64,000 bases of DNA from an uncultured delta proteobacterium (GTDB lineage: Bacteria > Myxococcota > Myxococcia > Myxococcales > 40CM-4-68-19): assembly GCA_903911145.1 (NCBI GenBank), contig CAIWCD010000046.1:1-64000 (forward strand). Reading direction: 5' to 3'. Each line of letters starts with the position of its first letter. The stretch's first letter is position 1. The position numbers and the translations under genes were made by a program. Under the pieces are notes generated by a model. That model ran no database searches. It saw only the letters and a list, made by a program, of their open reading frames with translations, and was not told the origin of the DNA. Shown one piece after another: positions 8,420 to 16,654 of the stretch.

Positions 8420-9967
8420 TCAGCGATCGCGCTGCTCGCCCGGATCCGCGGGCGGCAGCGTCGATTCAATCAGCGCGACCTGCGCCGCATACGTCGCCGC
8501 GTCGAGCTTGACTGCCAGATCATACTGGGCGCGAGCGCGGGCGGGCTGCGTGTGAAGGTAGAGGCCGGCGAGGCTGTAGTGCGCTCGCGCATTGTCGGGA
8601 TCGAGCGCGACGGCCTGCTCAAGGAGATCCCGCGCGGAGGCCGTATCGCTCTCTCGCTGGAGCTGGTGGGCCTGTTCGAAAAGGGTTGATGCCTTTGCGC
8701 GAGCCTCCGAGGCCGGCGCTGCATCGGCACCCGCCGCTGAGGTTATCGAATTCGATAATTTCGGTAATTTCGATAACTCTCCGCTCGCGGGAGATGCAGT
8801 CTGCCTGCGGCCGATGAAGAGCGAGAGCCCGATCGCGCCGAGCAGCCCGGCGAACAGCGCGACCCACCGAAACTTCGTGGGGAGGCGCTTGAGCGCCGTC
8901 GGCCCGGACTGCGCGTTCGCCGGCTGCGTCGCGGTCACGGCCGGTGTGTGAATCGCCGTCGGCCTCTGTGACAGCTCCTGAGGCGACAGGCTGCTCCCTG
9001 GCGCGGCGTGCAGCTCGAGCAGCAGCCGCCGAAACTCGCCCGCATCCTGCGGTCGCGCGCTCGGCTCCTTGTCCATCGCGCGCAGAATCAGCCGCTCCAT
9101 CTCTGGGCTGATCGCCGCTTGCGGCGCGCGTTGGCGCGGTGGCATTGGCTCCTCGTTCACCTGGCGCGTCAGCACTTCCATCGAGTTCCCGCCGTCGAAC
9201 GGCAGCTCTCCCGTCGTCAGCTGATAGAGAATGATGCCGACGGCGTAGAGGTCGCAGCGCGCGTCGATGTCGCTCCCGGTCGCCTGCTCGGGAGACATGT
9301 ACTGCGGCGTCCCGCAGACGACATCCGAGCGAGTCAGCCCAGGCAGATTCGAGTCGAGGATCTTGGCGATCCCGAAGTCGAGCACCTTGACGGCGTCGGC
9401 CTGATCAAGCCGCTGCTCGACCATGATGTTCTCCGGCTTGAGGTCGCGGTGGATGACGTTGTGCGCGTGCGCCTCGGCCAGCGCCGAGAGCACCTGCGCG
9501 ACGAGATGGATGATGCGCGTCTCGGAGAGCGGCCCTTCGTCGCGCAGCAGCGTGCGCAGGTCCTTGCCCTGCACGTACTCCATCGCGATGTAGAGCGTCC
9601 CCCCGTCGCTGACCCGACCGAAGTCGACCACGTGGATCGCGTTGGGATGGTTGAGTCGACTCGCCGCCTGGGCCTCCCGCTCGAAACGGCCAACGAGCGT
9701 CGGATCGTCGAGCAGCGCGGGCTTGAGCACCTTGAGGCAGATCTCCTTGCCGAGCGAGAGGTGCATCGCCTTGTAGACCTTGCCCATGCCGCCCTGGCCG
9801 ATCACGCCCTCGATGCGGAAGCGGCCGGCGATGGTCTGGCCGAGGAGGGGATCGCGCGGGCGGGCCGCGCCGGGCCTGGCGTCGCCGCACGCGGCGCAGG
9901 AGAGAGTCGGTTCCTCGGGATACGGCGTCTGGCAGCGCGTGCAGTTCAAGCGAGCAGAGGATCGCAC
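8420..9967 (-). CDS. Hanks-type Ser/Thr protein kinase with zinc ribbon, membrane helix and TPR tail
   Basis: About 515 residues from a GTG at 9967; an ATG at 10042 in the same frame would start only 15 bases from the divergent FHA gene and is less likely. Order: zinc ribbon (CTRCQ...CAAC), kinase domain with GQGGMGKVYKA, the Lys in EICLKVL, HRDLKPEN, DFG and a GTPQYMSPEQ activation region, then a Pro/Thr-rich linker, one membrane helix (VALFAGLLGAIGLSLFIG) and TPR-like repeats (ARDLLEQAVALDPDN). All catalytic residues are present, so it should be an active membrane-anchored kinase with a C-terminal extracytoplasmic sensor. FHA genes on both sides suggest a phospho-signalling unit. Confidence 0.9.
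   Translation of the reverse strand: MRSSARLNCTRCQTPYPEEPTLSCAACGDARPGAARPRDPLLGQTIAGRFRIEGVIGQGGMGKVYKAMHLSLGKEICLKVLKPALLDDPTLVGRFEREAQAASRLNHPNAIHVVDFGRVSDGGTLYIAMEYVQGKDLRTLLRDEGPLSETRIIHLVAQVLSALAEAHAHNVIHRDLKPENIMVEQRLDQADAVKVLDFGIAKILDSNLPGLTRSDVVCGTPQYMSPEQATGSDIDARCDLYAVGIILYQLTTGELPFDGGNSMEVLTRQVNEEPMPPRQRAPQAAISPEMERLILRAMDKEPSARPQDAGEFRRLLLELHAAPGSSLSPQELSQRPTAIHTPAVTATQPANAQSGPTALKRLPTKFRWVALFAGLLGAIGLSLFIGRRQTASPASGELSKLPKLSNSITSAAGADAAPASEARAKASTLFEQAHQLQRESDTASARDLLEQAVALDPDNARAHYSLAGLYLHTQPARARAQYDLAVKLDAATYAAQVALIESTLPPADPGEQRDR
8741..8779 (-). repeat. AT-rich 9-bp repeat/palindrome in the kinase linker
   Basis: The plus strand reads TTATCGAATTCGATAA (a perfect palindrome) continuing into two further 9-base units, TTCGGTAAT and TTCGATAAC. 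In the kinase frame this gives the linker peptide LSKLPKLSNSI with rare TTA and ATA codons. The tract is strikingly AT-rich within a GC-rich gene. Confidence 0.6.
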
Positions 9968-10056
9968 AGATCTGCAGCTGAAGGGACAGGGTTGGAGAGA
10001 GGCTCTGTCGGTCAGCGATTGACCGCATCGGATCGACGGCATAAAAACGGCGCCCC

Positions 10057-11121
10057 ATGGATTGCCCTAAGTGCGGTGCGTTCAACGAGAACCCGGTTGG
10101 CTCCTGCCTCTCCTGCGGCGCGACGCTTCCTGAAGTCGAGGCAGCGAGGCCCACATTCGTCGGCGGAAAGGCGCCTGCGCGCGCCGGTTCGAGTCCGCGT
10201 CTGACGGCGAGCGGCGTGCCTCCCAAGCAGTGTCCGAGCTGCAGCACGCTCAACGCGGCGGCGTTCAAATTCTGCGCGCGCTGCGGGACTCCGCTCGGTG
10301 CCACCGGTGTCGCGCTCAAGCCGCAGGCGATTCCGGCGGCTCCGCCTCCGGCTGCTGCGCCCGCTCCGCGTCCTGCGCCCAAGGCCGCGCCAGTGGCGGC
10401 CAAGCCTGCGCCCATCGCAAAGGCTCCAGCGCGGCCAGCACCGCCTCCTCCGTCGCGCCCGGCTCCCAAGCCCGCGCCGGCGCCGCGCCCTCGCGCACGT
10501 GTCAGCGCGATCGCCCGCGATGGCTCGACGTCGGCAGACTTCATCCTCACGCGCGATGAGACCCGCGTCGGTCGCGCCGTCGCCGAGGGCGAGGTGAAGC
10601 TCGATCAGGATCCGTTCATCGGCCCAGTCCACGCTGTCTTCAAATTCGACAACGGCCAGCTCACCGTGCAGGACGCAGGCACGCAGAACGGCGTCTTCCT
10701 CTGGATGAAGCAGCGCGCGCTCGAGTCGGGCGACGAGCTGCGCGTGGGCCGGCAGCGACTGCGCATCGAGTGGATCCCCGACGAGCCGGAGGACACTTCG
10801 GAGCAGCAGCTCTTCGGCAGTCCGAATCCCGGCTATGCCGCGCGCGCAGTCCAGCTGCTCGAGGGCGGCGGCGATGGCGACGTCTATCCGCTCAAGGCGG
10901 GCGACAACCTCATCGGCCGCGGCACCGGAGACGTCAGCTTCCCGAGCGACGGCTACGTCTCAAGCCGCCACGCGATGATCACGGTCGATGACGGCGCGCT
11001 CTCCGTGAAGGACCTCGGCTCCGCCAACGGAACCTTCGTGCGCATCTCCGGCAGCGCGCCGGTGGCGAGCGGCGATCTACTGCTCGTCGGCGAGCAGATC
11101 CTCCGCATCGATCCCGCCTGA
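10057..11121 (+). CDS. Zinc-ribbon and double-FHA protein
   Basis: 354 residues. Two zinc ribbons open the protein (MDCPKCGAFNENPVGSCLSCG splits as CPKC/CLSC; then CPSCSTLNAAAFKFCARCG). An Ala/Pro-rich linker follows (about residues 100-148), then two FHA domains. The second has the canonical IGRGTGDVSFP...VSSRHAMI...LGSANGTFV motif and should bind phosphothreonine; the first is more divergent. The gene starts 90 bases from the divergent kinase GTG, so the two may share a control region. It is the shorter relative of the gene at 6383. Confidence 0.88.
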   Translation: MDCPKCGAFNENPVGSCLSCGATLPEVEAARPTFVGGKAPARAGSSPRLTASGVPPKQCPSCSTLNAAAFKFCARCGTPLGATGVALKPQAIPAAPPPAAAPAPRPAPKAAPVAAKPAPIAKAPARPAPPPPSRPAPKPAPAPRPRARVSAIARDGSTSADFILTRDETRVGRAVAEGEVKLDQDPFIGPVHAVFKFDNGQLTVQDAGTQNGVFLWMKQRALESGDELRVGRQRLRIEWIPDEPEDTSEQQLFGSPNPGYAARAVQLLEGGGDGDVYPLKAGDNLIGRGTGDVSFPSDGYVSSRHAMITVDDGALSVKDLGSANGTFVRISGSAPVASGDLLLVGEQILRIDPA

Positions 11122-11133
11122 GTCGTTGAGCGA

Positions 11134-11168
11134 TCGCGGAAAGCCGCACCCAGCGTGGCTTTCCGCGA
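11134..11168. terminator. 12-bp stem hairpin between convergent genes
   Basis: TCGCGGAAAGCC pairs perfectly with GGCTTTCCGCGA across an 11-base loop, between the 3' ends of the FHA gene and the sigma-factor gene. The position fits a bidirectional terminator. There is no T-run on either side, so it may need Rho or act only as an RNA end. Confidence 0.6.
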
Positions 11169-11171
11169 GAT

Positions 11172-11189
11172 GGTTTGCACTCAAACTAT
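11172..11189 (-). repeat. Palindromic mini-repeat copy
   Basis: Minus-strand reading GTTTGAGTGCAAACC contains the exact TTGAGTGCAAA core with matching arms GTTTG/CAAAC. It lies directly after the hairpin and touches the sigma-factor stop codon. Confidence 0.6.
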
Positions 11190-11869
11190 CCGAGCACGGC
11201 CTCCGTCAGCTGATCCTTCACGCGCGCGCGGAAGCGTTCGAGCCGCATCGTGACGGCGCTCTTGCCCACGCCCATGCGCTGGGCGATCTCTCGCGCTGAG
11301 AGCGTCCCCTCCAGGTAGAAGAGCTGCACCGTCTCTTTCTCCGGACCTTCGCGCAGACCGTCGATCACGCTGCGGACCGCCTGCAGCGCGGCTTCGCGCT
11401 CGAGTTGATCGCAAGCCGCGGGCGCGCTGTCGTTGGAGAGGAGCGACTCGCGCGTCGCTTCATCGGCGGCGCGGCGACGCGTGCTTCGCGCCGTCAGATG
11501 GCTGCGCGCACGATTTCTCGCGATGGTGGACAGCCAGGCCGCGAATCGATCGGCGTCCTGCAGCGATGCGAGCGCTCGGAACGCGCGGACGAAGGACTCC
11601 TGCACGATGTCCTCCGCTTCGTCGGCGTCGAGATCGTTGAAGGACGCGGCCACGCGCGACACTCCCGCTCGATGCTTCGCGTAGAGCGCCTCCTGCGCTT
11701 GCCGTCCTGCGCGCCCTCCGGCGAGAGCGCGCGCGACCAACTGCGCGTCCTGCGTCGCATCGTCGGGGACGAGCGTCAGCATGGGCTTGATGGGAACCGG
11801 ACGTGCAGCAGTGCGGCTTTGCTCTGCGCAGTTCGAGAAGGAGTTGGCCATGCGCAGAGGGGAATGCAC
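11186..11869 (-). CDS. ECF-type RNA polymerase sigma factor
   Basis: 227 residues from 11869; an ATG at 11782 (MLTLVPDDATQD) would give about 198 residues, and no ribosome site decides between them. Region 2 is seen as FNDLDADEAEDIVQESFVRAFRAL...FAAWLSTIARNRARSHL, and region 4 as a helix-turn-helix with YLEGTLSAREIAQRMGVGKSAVTMRLERFR. It directs RNA polymerase to specific promoters. No anti-sigma gene lies next to it, so its control is unknown. Confidence 0.88.
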   Translation of the reverse strand: MHSPLRMANSFSNCAEQSRTAARPVPIKPMLTLVPDDATQDAQLVARALAGGRAGRQAQEALYAKHRAGVSRVAASFNDLDADEAEDIVQESFVRAFRALASLQDADRFAAWLSTIARNRARSHLTARSTRRRAADEATRESLLSNDSAPAACDQLEREAALQAVRSVIDGLREGPEKETVQLFYLEGTLSAREIAQRMGVGKSAVTMRLERFRARVKDQLTEAVLG

Positions 11870-11901
11870 CGCGCGTGCCCAGTGGCCGGAGATCTCTAAC
11901 C

Positions 11902-11920
11902 GGTTGAGTGCAAACGATTT
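11902..11920 (+). repeat. Palindromic mini-repeat copy upstream of mutS2
   Basis: Reads GGTTGAGTGCAAACGATTT, with the exact TTGAGTGCAAA core and the CGATT continuation. It lies in the gap between the divergent sigma-factor gene and mutS2. Confidence 0.6.
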
Positions 11921-12036
11921 CGTCTTCGCTCGATCCCCTCGAGCGTGTGCGCAGCTATGACAGGCGCGTCGCGGATACGGTCTGGGCGCGTGTGATCGCG
12001 ATCACGCACGGTCATTTGCGCCGCGCGGAGGGATCG

Positions 12037-14628
12037 ATGACTCTCTCGCCCCTCATGCACTCTGGACTCGCAGGGATGTTGTCGCCGATCGACGCGAAGG
12101 CGTTGGAGGCGCTCGGTTGGCCGACGTTGACGGCAGCGCTCGAAGCGCGGGCGCGCACGCCGATGGGCCGTGCGCTCTGTCGGGCGATGACACCCGGCCT
12201 CGACGTTGGCGAGATCGATGCGCGGCTTGCTCGCGTGGAGGAGGCGCGGCTCCTGCGCCGTCTCGATCGAGAGGTGCCTCTCGCGGATGCTCTCGATGTC
12301 CGCACGTCACTGGGCCGGGCCGCTCGCGAAGGTGCTCTCGAGCCCGCTGAACTGCTGCAGATCGAACGACTCATTCGCGCCGCCTCAAGCGCGCGCCGCT
12401 TTCTCGCGACGCAGGCCGATCGTGCGCCGCTGCACTTTGCCTGGAGCGAAACGCTGACCGATCTGCTGCCGCTCGCGAATGAACTCGCGCGTGCATTCGA
12501 TGCGGGCGGCAAGCTCCTCGACGGCGCAAGTGCGCTCCTGGCCGAGTTGCGCGCGCGTGCGACTGGCCTGCACCGCGCGATCAAGGGGCGACTCGACGGC
12601 ATGCTCGAGAACAGCGACGTCACGGGAATGCTTCGCGACACCTACTACTCGGTGCGCGGCGATCGCTACGTGCTGCCCGTGCGCGCCGAGCACAAGAGCC
12701 ATCTCCCCGGCATCGTGCACAACGCCAGCGGCAGCGGGCAGACGCTCTTCATCGAGCCGCAGGAACTCGTCGAGCTCGGCAACCAGTTGACCATCGCGGA
12801 GGCTTCGGCGCTCGAGGAGGAGCAGCGCATTCTTGCCGAACTCTCGAGCGCGGTCGGTCGGCGCGCGCCCGAACTGTCCCGCGATGTCGAGACGCTCTCC
12901 TGGATGGATGAGGTGGCCGCCGCGGCCCGTCTCGCGGACGATCTCAACGCGACGCCGGCCGTACTGAATGAGCGCTCAGCGGCTCCAGGCGCGACCGGGA
13001 GCGATCCGGGCAATGCGAAGAGCGGCGATCTTTTTCGTCTGCGCGAACTTCGCCATCCGCTTCTTGTCCTGCAGCAGCAGGCGCGCGCGTTGGCCGATCC
13101 AGGCCGCAAGGTGAACGTGATCGCCAACGATGTTTCACTCTCCGGGCGGGCGCGGGCGCTGATCGTCAGCGGTCCGAACGCGGGTGGGAAGACGGTGACG
13201 ATCACCGCAGTCGGGCTCTCGGCGCTGATGGCGCGCGCGGGGATTCCCATTCCGGCAGCGCGCGGGTCGGTGTTGCCGCTCTACGCGCAGGTGCTGACGG
13301 CGATCGGCGACGAAGGAGATCTTTCGCGCGATCTCTCGACGTTCACGGCGCACCTGGCTGCGCTCAATCGGATTCTCCAGCAGGCTGCTCCCGGCACGCT
13401 GGTGCTCATCGACGAGATGGCCGCCGACACCGATCCGCGCGAGGGCGCGGCCATCGCAGTCGCGGCGCTCGAGCAGCTTGTCGAGGCGGGCGCACAGGTG
13501 CTCATCACGACGCATCTCGAGGAGCTCAAGGCGCTCGGCCTGACCGATCCTCGCTTCGCTTCGGCGAGCGTTGGCTTCGACGTGAACAAGCTCGCGCCGA
13601 CCTACCAGCTGGCGTTGGGTGCAGCGGGCGCGTCGTCGGCGATCGAGATCGCGCGGCGTGTGGGGCTTCCGGAGCCGCTCTGCGAGCGGGCGCGCGCTAT
13701 CCTCGGCGGTGGCAGCTCGGCAATCGCGGCGGCGTTGGAAAAGCTCGAGCGCGAGCAGGGCGAGCTCGCGGCGGCGCGTGCGGCAGCGCAGGCGGAGCGT
13801 GCAGAACTCGAGAAGTCGCGGCTGCTCTTTGATCGCGAGCGGCGTGCGCTCAAGGCGCTCGAACAGGCGACGCGCGAAGGGGCGCGCGACTTGTTGATCG
13901 AGGACCTCGAGCAGCGCAGGCAAGAGGCGGTGCAGCTCATCGCGGAGCTGCAGGCCGCGCCCAGCATGGCCGGGGCGGTGCGGGCCGAGCAGGCGCTCAA
14001 GGCGATGGCCGCGAGCGAACTGCAGCAAGGGGAGCGATCGCGCGCGGCAGCGCAGGTGCGTGCGGAGCAGGAGGCTGAAACGGAAAACGCGCCAGTCCAG
14101 GCTGGGCGCGGCTCTGCGCGCGCGACGGCCCATCCGGAGAAAGACGAGGCGACGCTGGTCGCGGGTGCAAGCGTTCGCCATGCGCGCCTCGGCAGTGAAG
14201 GGCAGATCGTCGAACTGCTCGGGGATCAGGCGCTCGTGCAGATGGGCTCGCTTCGCATCAAGGTCGAACTCGCCGAACTGATTCCACTCGCTCGGAAAGC
14301 TCGCGCTCCCGATGCCCAGTTCAAGAAGAGCAAGGCGGAACGGCTCGAGCGCGGCGCCGCGGCCAGAGCGGTTCCGCTCGTCGCGCGGCAGACCGTGATC
14401 GACGTGCGCGGCCATCGGGTCGAGGAGGCGCTGCGATTCCTCGAGGAGTCGCTCGACGGCCATCTGCGCGCGGGCGTCGAGGAGGTGCAGGTGCTGCACG
14501 GTCACGGCACGGGCGCGCTCAAGAGCGCCGTGCGCGAGCATCTGGCGCGAAGTCCCTACGTGAAGAAGGTGCGCGCGGCCGCGCCCCACGAGGGAGGCGA
14601 TCAGGTCACGGTCGCCGAGTTGTCGTAG
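12037..14628 (+). CDS. mutS2: Endonuclease MutS2
   Basis: 863 residues from an ATG preceded by GGAGG at a good distance (GGAGGGATCGATG); an earlier in-frame opening lacks such a site. MutS2 is a MutS-like ATPase with a C-terminal nuclease, implicated in suppressing recombination or rescuing collided ribosomes. Visible features are the MutS core and clamp, Walker A SGPNAGGKT (about residue 377), Walker B VLIDEMAADTDPREG, a coiled-coil Glu/Ala/Arg-rich stretch (about 560-690), and a terminal Smr domain (DVRGHRVEEA, LHGHGTGAL). All ATPase and Smr motifs are intact. Confidence 0.95.
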   Translation: MTLSPLMHSGLAGMLSPIDAKALEALGWPTLTAALEARARTPMGRALCRAMTPGLDVGEIDARLARVEEARLLRRLDREVPLADALDVRTSLGRAAREGALEPAELLQIERLIRAASSARRFLATQADRAPLHFAWSETLTDLLPLANELARAFDAGGKLLDGASALLAELRARATGLHRAIKGRLDGMLENSDVTGMLRDTYYSVRGDRYVLPVRAEHKSHLPGIVHNASGSGQTLFIEPQELVELGNQLTIAEASALEEEQRILAELSSAVGRRAPELSRDVETLSWMDEVAAAARLADDLNATPAVLNERSAAPGATGSDPGNAKSGDLFRLRELRHPLLVLQQQARALADPGRKVNVIANDVSLSGRARALIVSGPNAGGKTVTITAVGLSALMARAGIPIPAARGSVLPLYAQVLTAIGDEGDLSRDLSTFTAHLAALNRILQQAAPGTLVLIDEMAADTDPREGAAIAVAALEQLVEAGAQVLITTHLEELKALGLTDPRFASASVGFDVNKLAPTYQLALGAAGASSAIEIARRVGLPEPLCERARAILGGGSSAIAAALEKLEREQGELAAARAAAQAERAELEKSRLLFDRERRALKALEQATREGARDLLIEDLEQRRQEAVQLIAELQAAPSMAGAVRAEQALKAMAASELQQGERSRAAAQVRAEQEAETENAPVQAGRGSARATAHPEKDEATLVAGASVRHARLGSEGQIVELLGDQALVQMGSLRIKVELAELIPLARKARAPDAQFKKSKAERLERGAAARAVPLVARQTVIDVRGHRVEEALRFLEESLDGHLRAGVEEVQVLHGHGTGALKSAVREHLARSPYVKKVRAAAPHEGGDQVTVAELS

Positions 14629-14632
14629 TCGA

Positions 14633-14664
14633 AATCGTTTGTATGCCAATCATTGGCACTCAAC
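14633..14664 (-). repeat. Enlarged palindromic repeat between mutS2 and malQ
   Basis: On the minus strand it begins GTTGAGTGC, contains one extra module CAATGATTGGCATAC and ends AAACGATT. It is the basic element GTTGAGTGC-AAACGATT opened by one 15-base module. It follows the mutS2 stop by four bases and lies 36 bases beyond the malQ stop. Confidence 0.65.
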
Positions 14665-14700
14665 ACATCTCGCGAGCGCCTGCACCGTGCGCCGCTGCCG

Positions 14701-16266
14701 TCAGCGAAGGCGGCCCGTCTCCTGCGCGAGATTGCGCAGCGTGCTGGCCATCGCGCGGATCTGCGGCTCGTTCTCCAGTTCGCCACCGAGTTTCCACGGC
14801 AGACGCCAGGTCCAATTGTGCGTACCGACAGTGCCGGGCGTGTTCATCCGATCGGCCCAGCCGAGCGCGTCGGTGATCGGAATGAGCAGAGCATCCGACG
14901 ACGAGACGTAGGCGAGCCGGAGGAACGCATCGCGCGTGCGTGCGGTGAAGCGATGCGCGTCGATTCCTTCAAGACCGCGCAACTCCGGCTGCGCCAACTG
15001 CAGACGGCGCTCTCCATCGGAAAGCGACTCCCACCAGGTCGCGACCGCTTCGCTGTCGTGCGTGCCCGTCACGCACAGAGAGATCGACGGGAAGCGCCGC
15101 ACATCGCGCGGCTGCCCGTTGTCGTTTTCCCAGCGAAGAACTTTCGTACCCGGCAGACCCATGCGCGAGAGCGAGTGGCGCACGAAATCAGGCACCGTGC
15201 CGAGGTCCTCGGCGAGCAGCTGCGCGCGCTGGCCGAGCAGCGAGAGAATGCGCTCGCCCTGCATGAGCTGCGATCGCTCGTCGGACGGCGTGAAGAATGC
15301 GGGCGCGCGCCGGCCATTGATCACGATCGGTCGACCGTAGGTTCGATAGAGCCCGACGACGTGATCTGCCCGGAACGCGTCGTACAGCTCGGCAGCGCGG
15401 GCCGCGCGCGGCGTCAGCCACGGGTCTCCAGCGTGGCGCATCTCGTCCCAGCGCGGGACGGGCAGTCCCCAATCCTGGCCATCGGCAGAGTAGGCATCGG
15501 GCGGAACACCCACGGTCGCATCGAAGCGGAAGAATCGCTGCAGCTCCCAGACCTCCGATGAATCCTCCGCGCACATGAACGGAAGGTCGCCGACCATCTT
15601 CACGCCCAGCGCATTGCACTCCGCGCGCGCTTTTCTCCACTGCGCATCAGCGAGCCACTGGATCCAGATCAGCTGCTCGATCTGGTGCGCGTGCGATTCG
15701 CGCGCGTGTGCAAGCACGCTCGGCTCACGCTGCCTCAGCGCGGGCTCCCAGTCTCGCCAGCTCTTCTCTCGCTCGTCGTGCAGCGCGCGGTAGAGCGCGA
15801 ACTCTTCGATCCAGCTCTTGTGACGTTCGCGGAAGGCCGCGAAGTCTCGTGCGCGTTCATCACCGTTTGCCTGCGCACCGTTCTTGAACTTCGTGAACGC
15901 GCGCCCGAGCGCTGCCAGCTTGACTTTGCGCACGCTGGAGAAGTCGACGCGGTGGGCTGCGCGATGCGCCGCAAGCGCCGCACGCTCGTCGCCAGTGAGC
16001 GATTCGTCGCCGCCATGCTCCGGCACTTGCGACAGCTCGATGTGCACCGGTTCGAGCGCGTTCGAACTGCCCGCGGCATACGGACTGTCCTGTCCCGGCG
16101 ACACCTCGTTGAGCGGCAGGAACTGCCAGAGCGAGCAACCGGCGCTGCGCAGGAGCCGCGCGATCGCTGGCGCGTCGGCGTAGGACGCGAGCTCACCGCG
16201 CGGTCCGCGGACAGAGGAGAGCGGGAGGAGCAGACCGGCGCGACGACCGAGAGAGTAGCGGGCCAC
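14701..16266 (-). CDS. malQ: 4-alpha-glucanotransferase (amylomaltase, GH77)
   Basis: 521 residues from a GTG preceded by AAGGA eight bases upstream; upstream in-frame sequence is Arg-rich and unconserved. The enzyme transfers 4-alpha-glucan segments in maltodextrin and glycogen metabolism. GH77 motifs seen include VSPGQDSPYAAGSSNALEP near the N-terminus, KMVGDLPFMCAEDSSEVW, VGVPPDAYSADGQDWGLPVP (nucleophile region FRADHVVGLYRTY), AEDLGTVPDFV with the acid/base Glu, and GTHDSEAV. Length and motif order are normal. It appears to be a single-gene transcript with a promoter at 16289. Confidence 0.93.
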   Translation of the reverse strand: MARYSLGRRAGLLLPLSSVRGPRGELASYADAPAIARLLRSAGCSLWQFLPLNEVSPGQDSPYAAGSSNALEPVHIELSQVPEHGGDESLTGDERAALAAHRAAHRVDFSSVRKVKLAALGRAFTKFKNGAQANGDERARDFAAFRERHKSWIEEFALYRALHDEREKSWRDWEPALRQREPSVLAHARESHAHQIEQLIWIQWLADAQWRKARAECNALGVKMVGDLPFMCAEDSSEVWELQRFFRFDATVGVPPDAYSADGQDWGLPVPRWDEMRHAGDPWLTPRAARAAELYDAFRADHVVGLYRTYGRPIVINGRRAPAFFTPSDERSQLMQGERILSLLGQRAQLLAEDLGTVPDFVRHSLSRMGLPGTKVLRWENDNGQPRDVRRFPSISLCVTGTHDSEAVATWWESLSDGERRLQLAQPELRGLEGIDAHRFTARTRDAFLRLAYVSSSDALLIPITDALGWADRMNTPGTVGTHNWTWRLPWKLGGELENEPQIRAMASTLRNLAQETGRLR

Positions 16267-16288
16267 GATGGCTTCCTTTGGAGAGAGA

Positions 16289-16294
16289 ACTCTA
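16289..16294 (-). promoter_or_regulatory. Candidate -10 element (TAGAGT) of malQ
   Basis: TAGAGT on the minus strand ends 22 bases before the malQ GTG, leaving a leader with the AAGGA ribosome site. The same hexamer precedes other genes here (32070 and 44722). No convincing -35 was seen. Confidence 0.4.
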
Positions 16295-16381
16295 GGTTGA
16301 GCGTGCTGCGGTGGGCGCCACGAAGCCAGCCGCCGCGTGCGCGAGAGACGCCGCGCGAGGGTTCGTGTTACAGCCGCCGCC

Positions 16382-16654
16382 ATGAGCAAACAGGCGACGA
16401 CCGATCATGGCCGCATCATCCACTTCGCCGGCGCGCATCATCTGTTCCCGGTGGCGAAGAAGGCCGACCACGCGGCGATTCGTTTGAGCACCAACGATTC
16501 GTGCGGCGAGGACGACGTGCGCATTGGCTGGGACACGTTCTTCCGCGCCTTCATCGACGGCGGGATGGTTTTTGTCCACGATGAGGCGGAGGGCCGCGCC
16601 GTGAAGAGTTCTGATGCTGCGGCGGCCCTGCAGTCGGGATCTTCGGCGGCGTAG
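16382..16654 (+). CDS. Conserved small acidic protein of unknown function
   Basis: 90 residues from MSKQATTDHGRIIHF. The body (HHLFPVAKKADHAAIRL, then GWDTFFRAFIDGGMVFVHDE) has strong G/C third-codon bias like real genes here. It resembles short proteins I recall from myxobacteria that carry an (I)xWDxFFxxF...FVxxE pattern; this is recollection, not a search. Its last 104 bases overlap the 3' end of the RNase R gene on the opposite strand. Function is unknown. A copy of the palindromic mini-repeat is embedded (IRLSTND). Confidence 0.65.
   Translation: MSKQATTDHGRIIHFAGAHHLFPVAKKADHAAIRLSTNDSCGEDDVRIGWDTFFRAFIDGGMVFVHDEAEGRAVKSSDAAAALQSGSSAA
16481..16499 (+). repeat. Divergent palindromic mini-repeat inside a small gene
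   Basis: CGTTTGAGCACCAACGATT matches the family consensus except in the loop and next base (GCAC in place of GTGC, and CCAACG in place of CAAACG). It is a weaker member. Confidence 0.35.
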
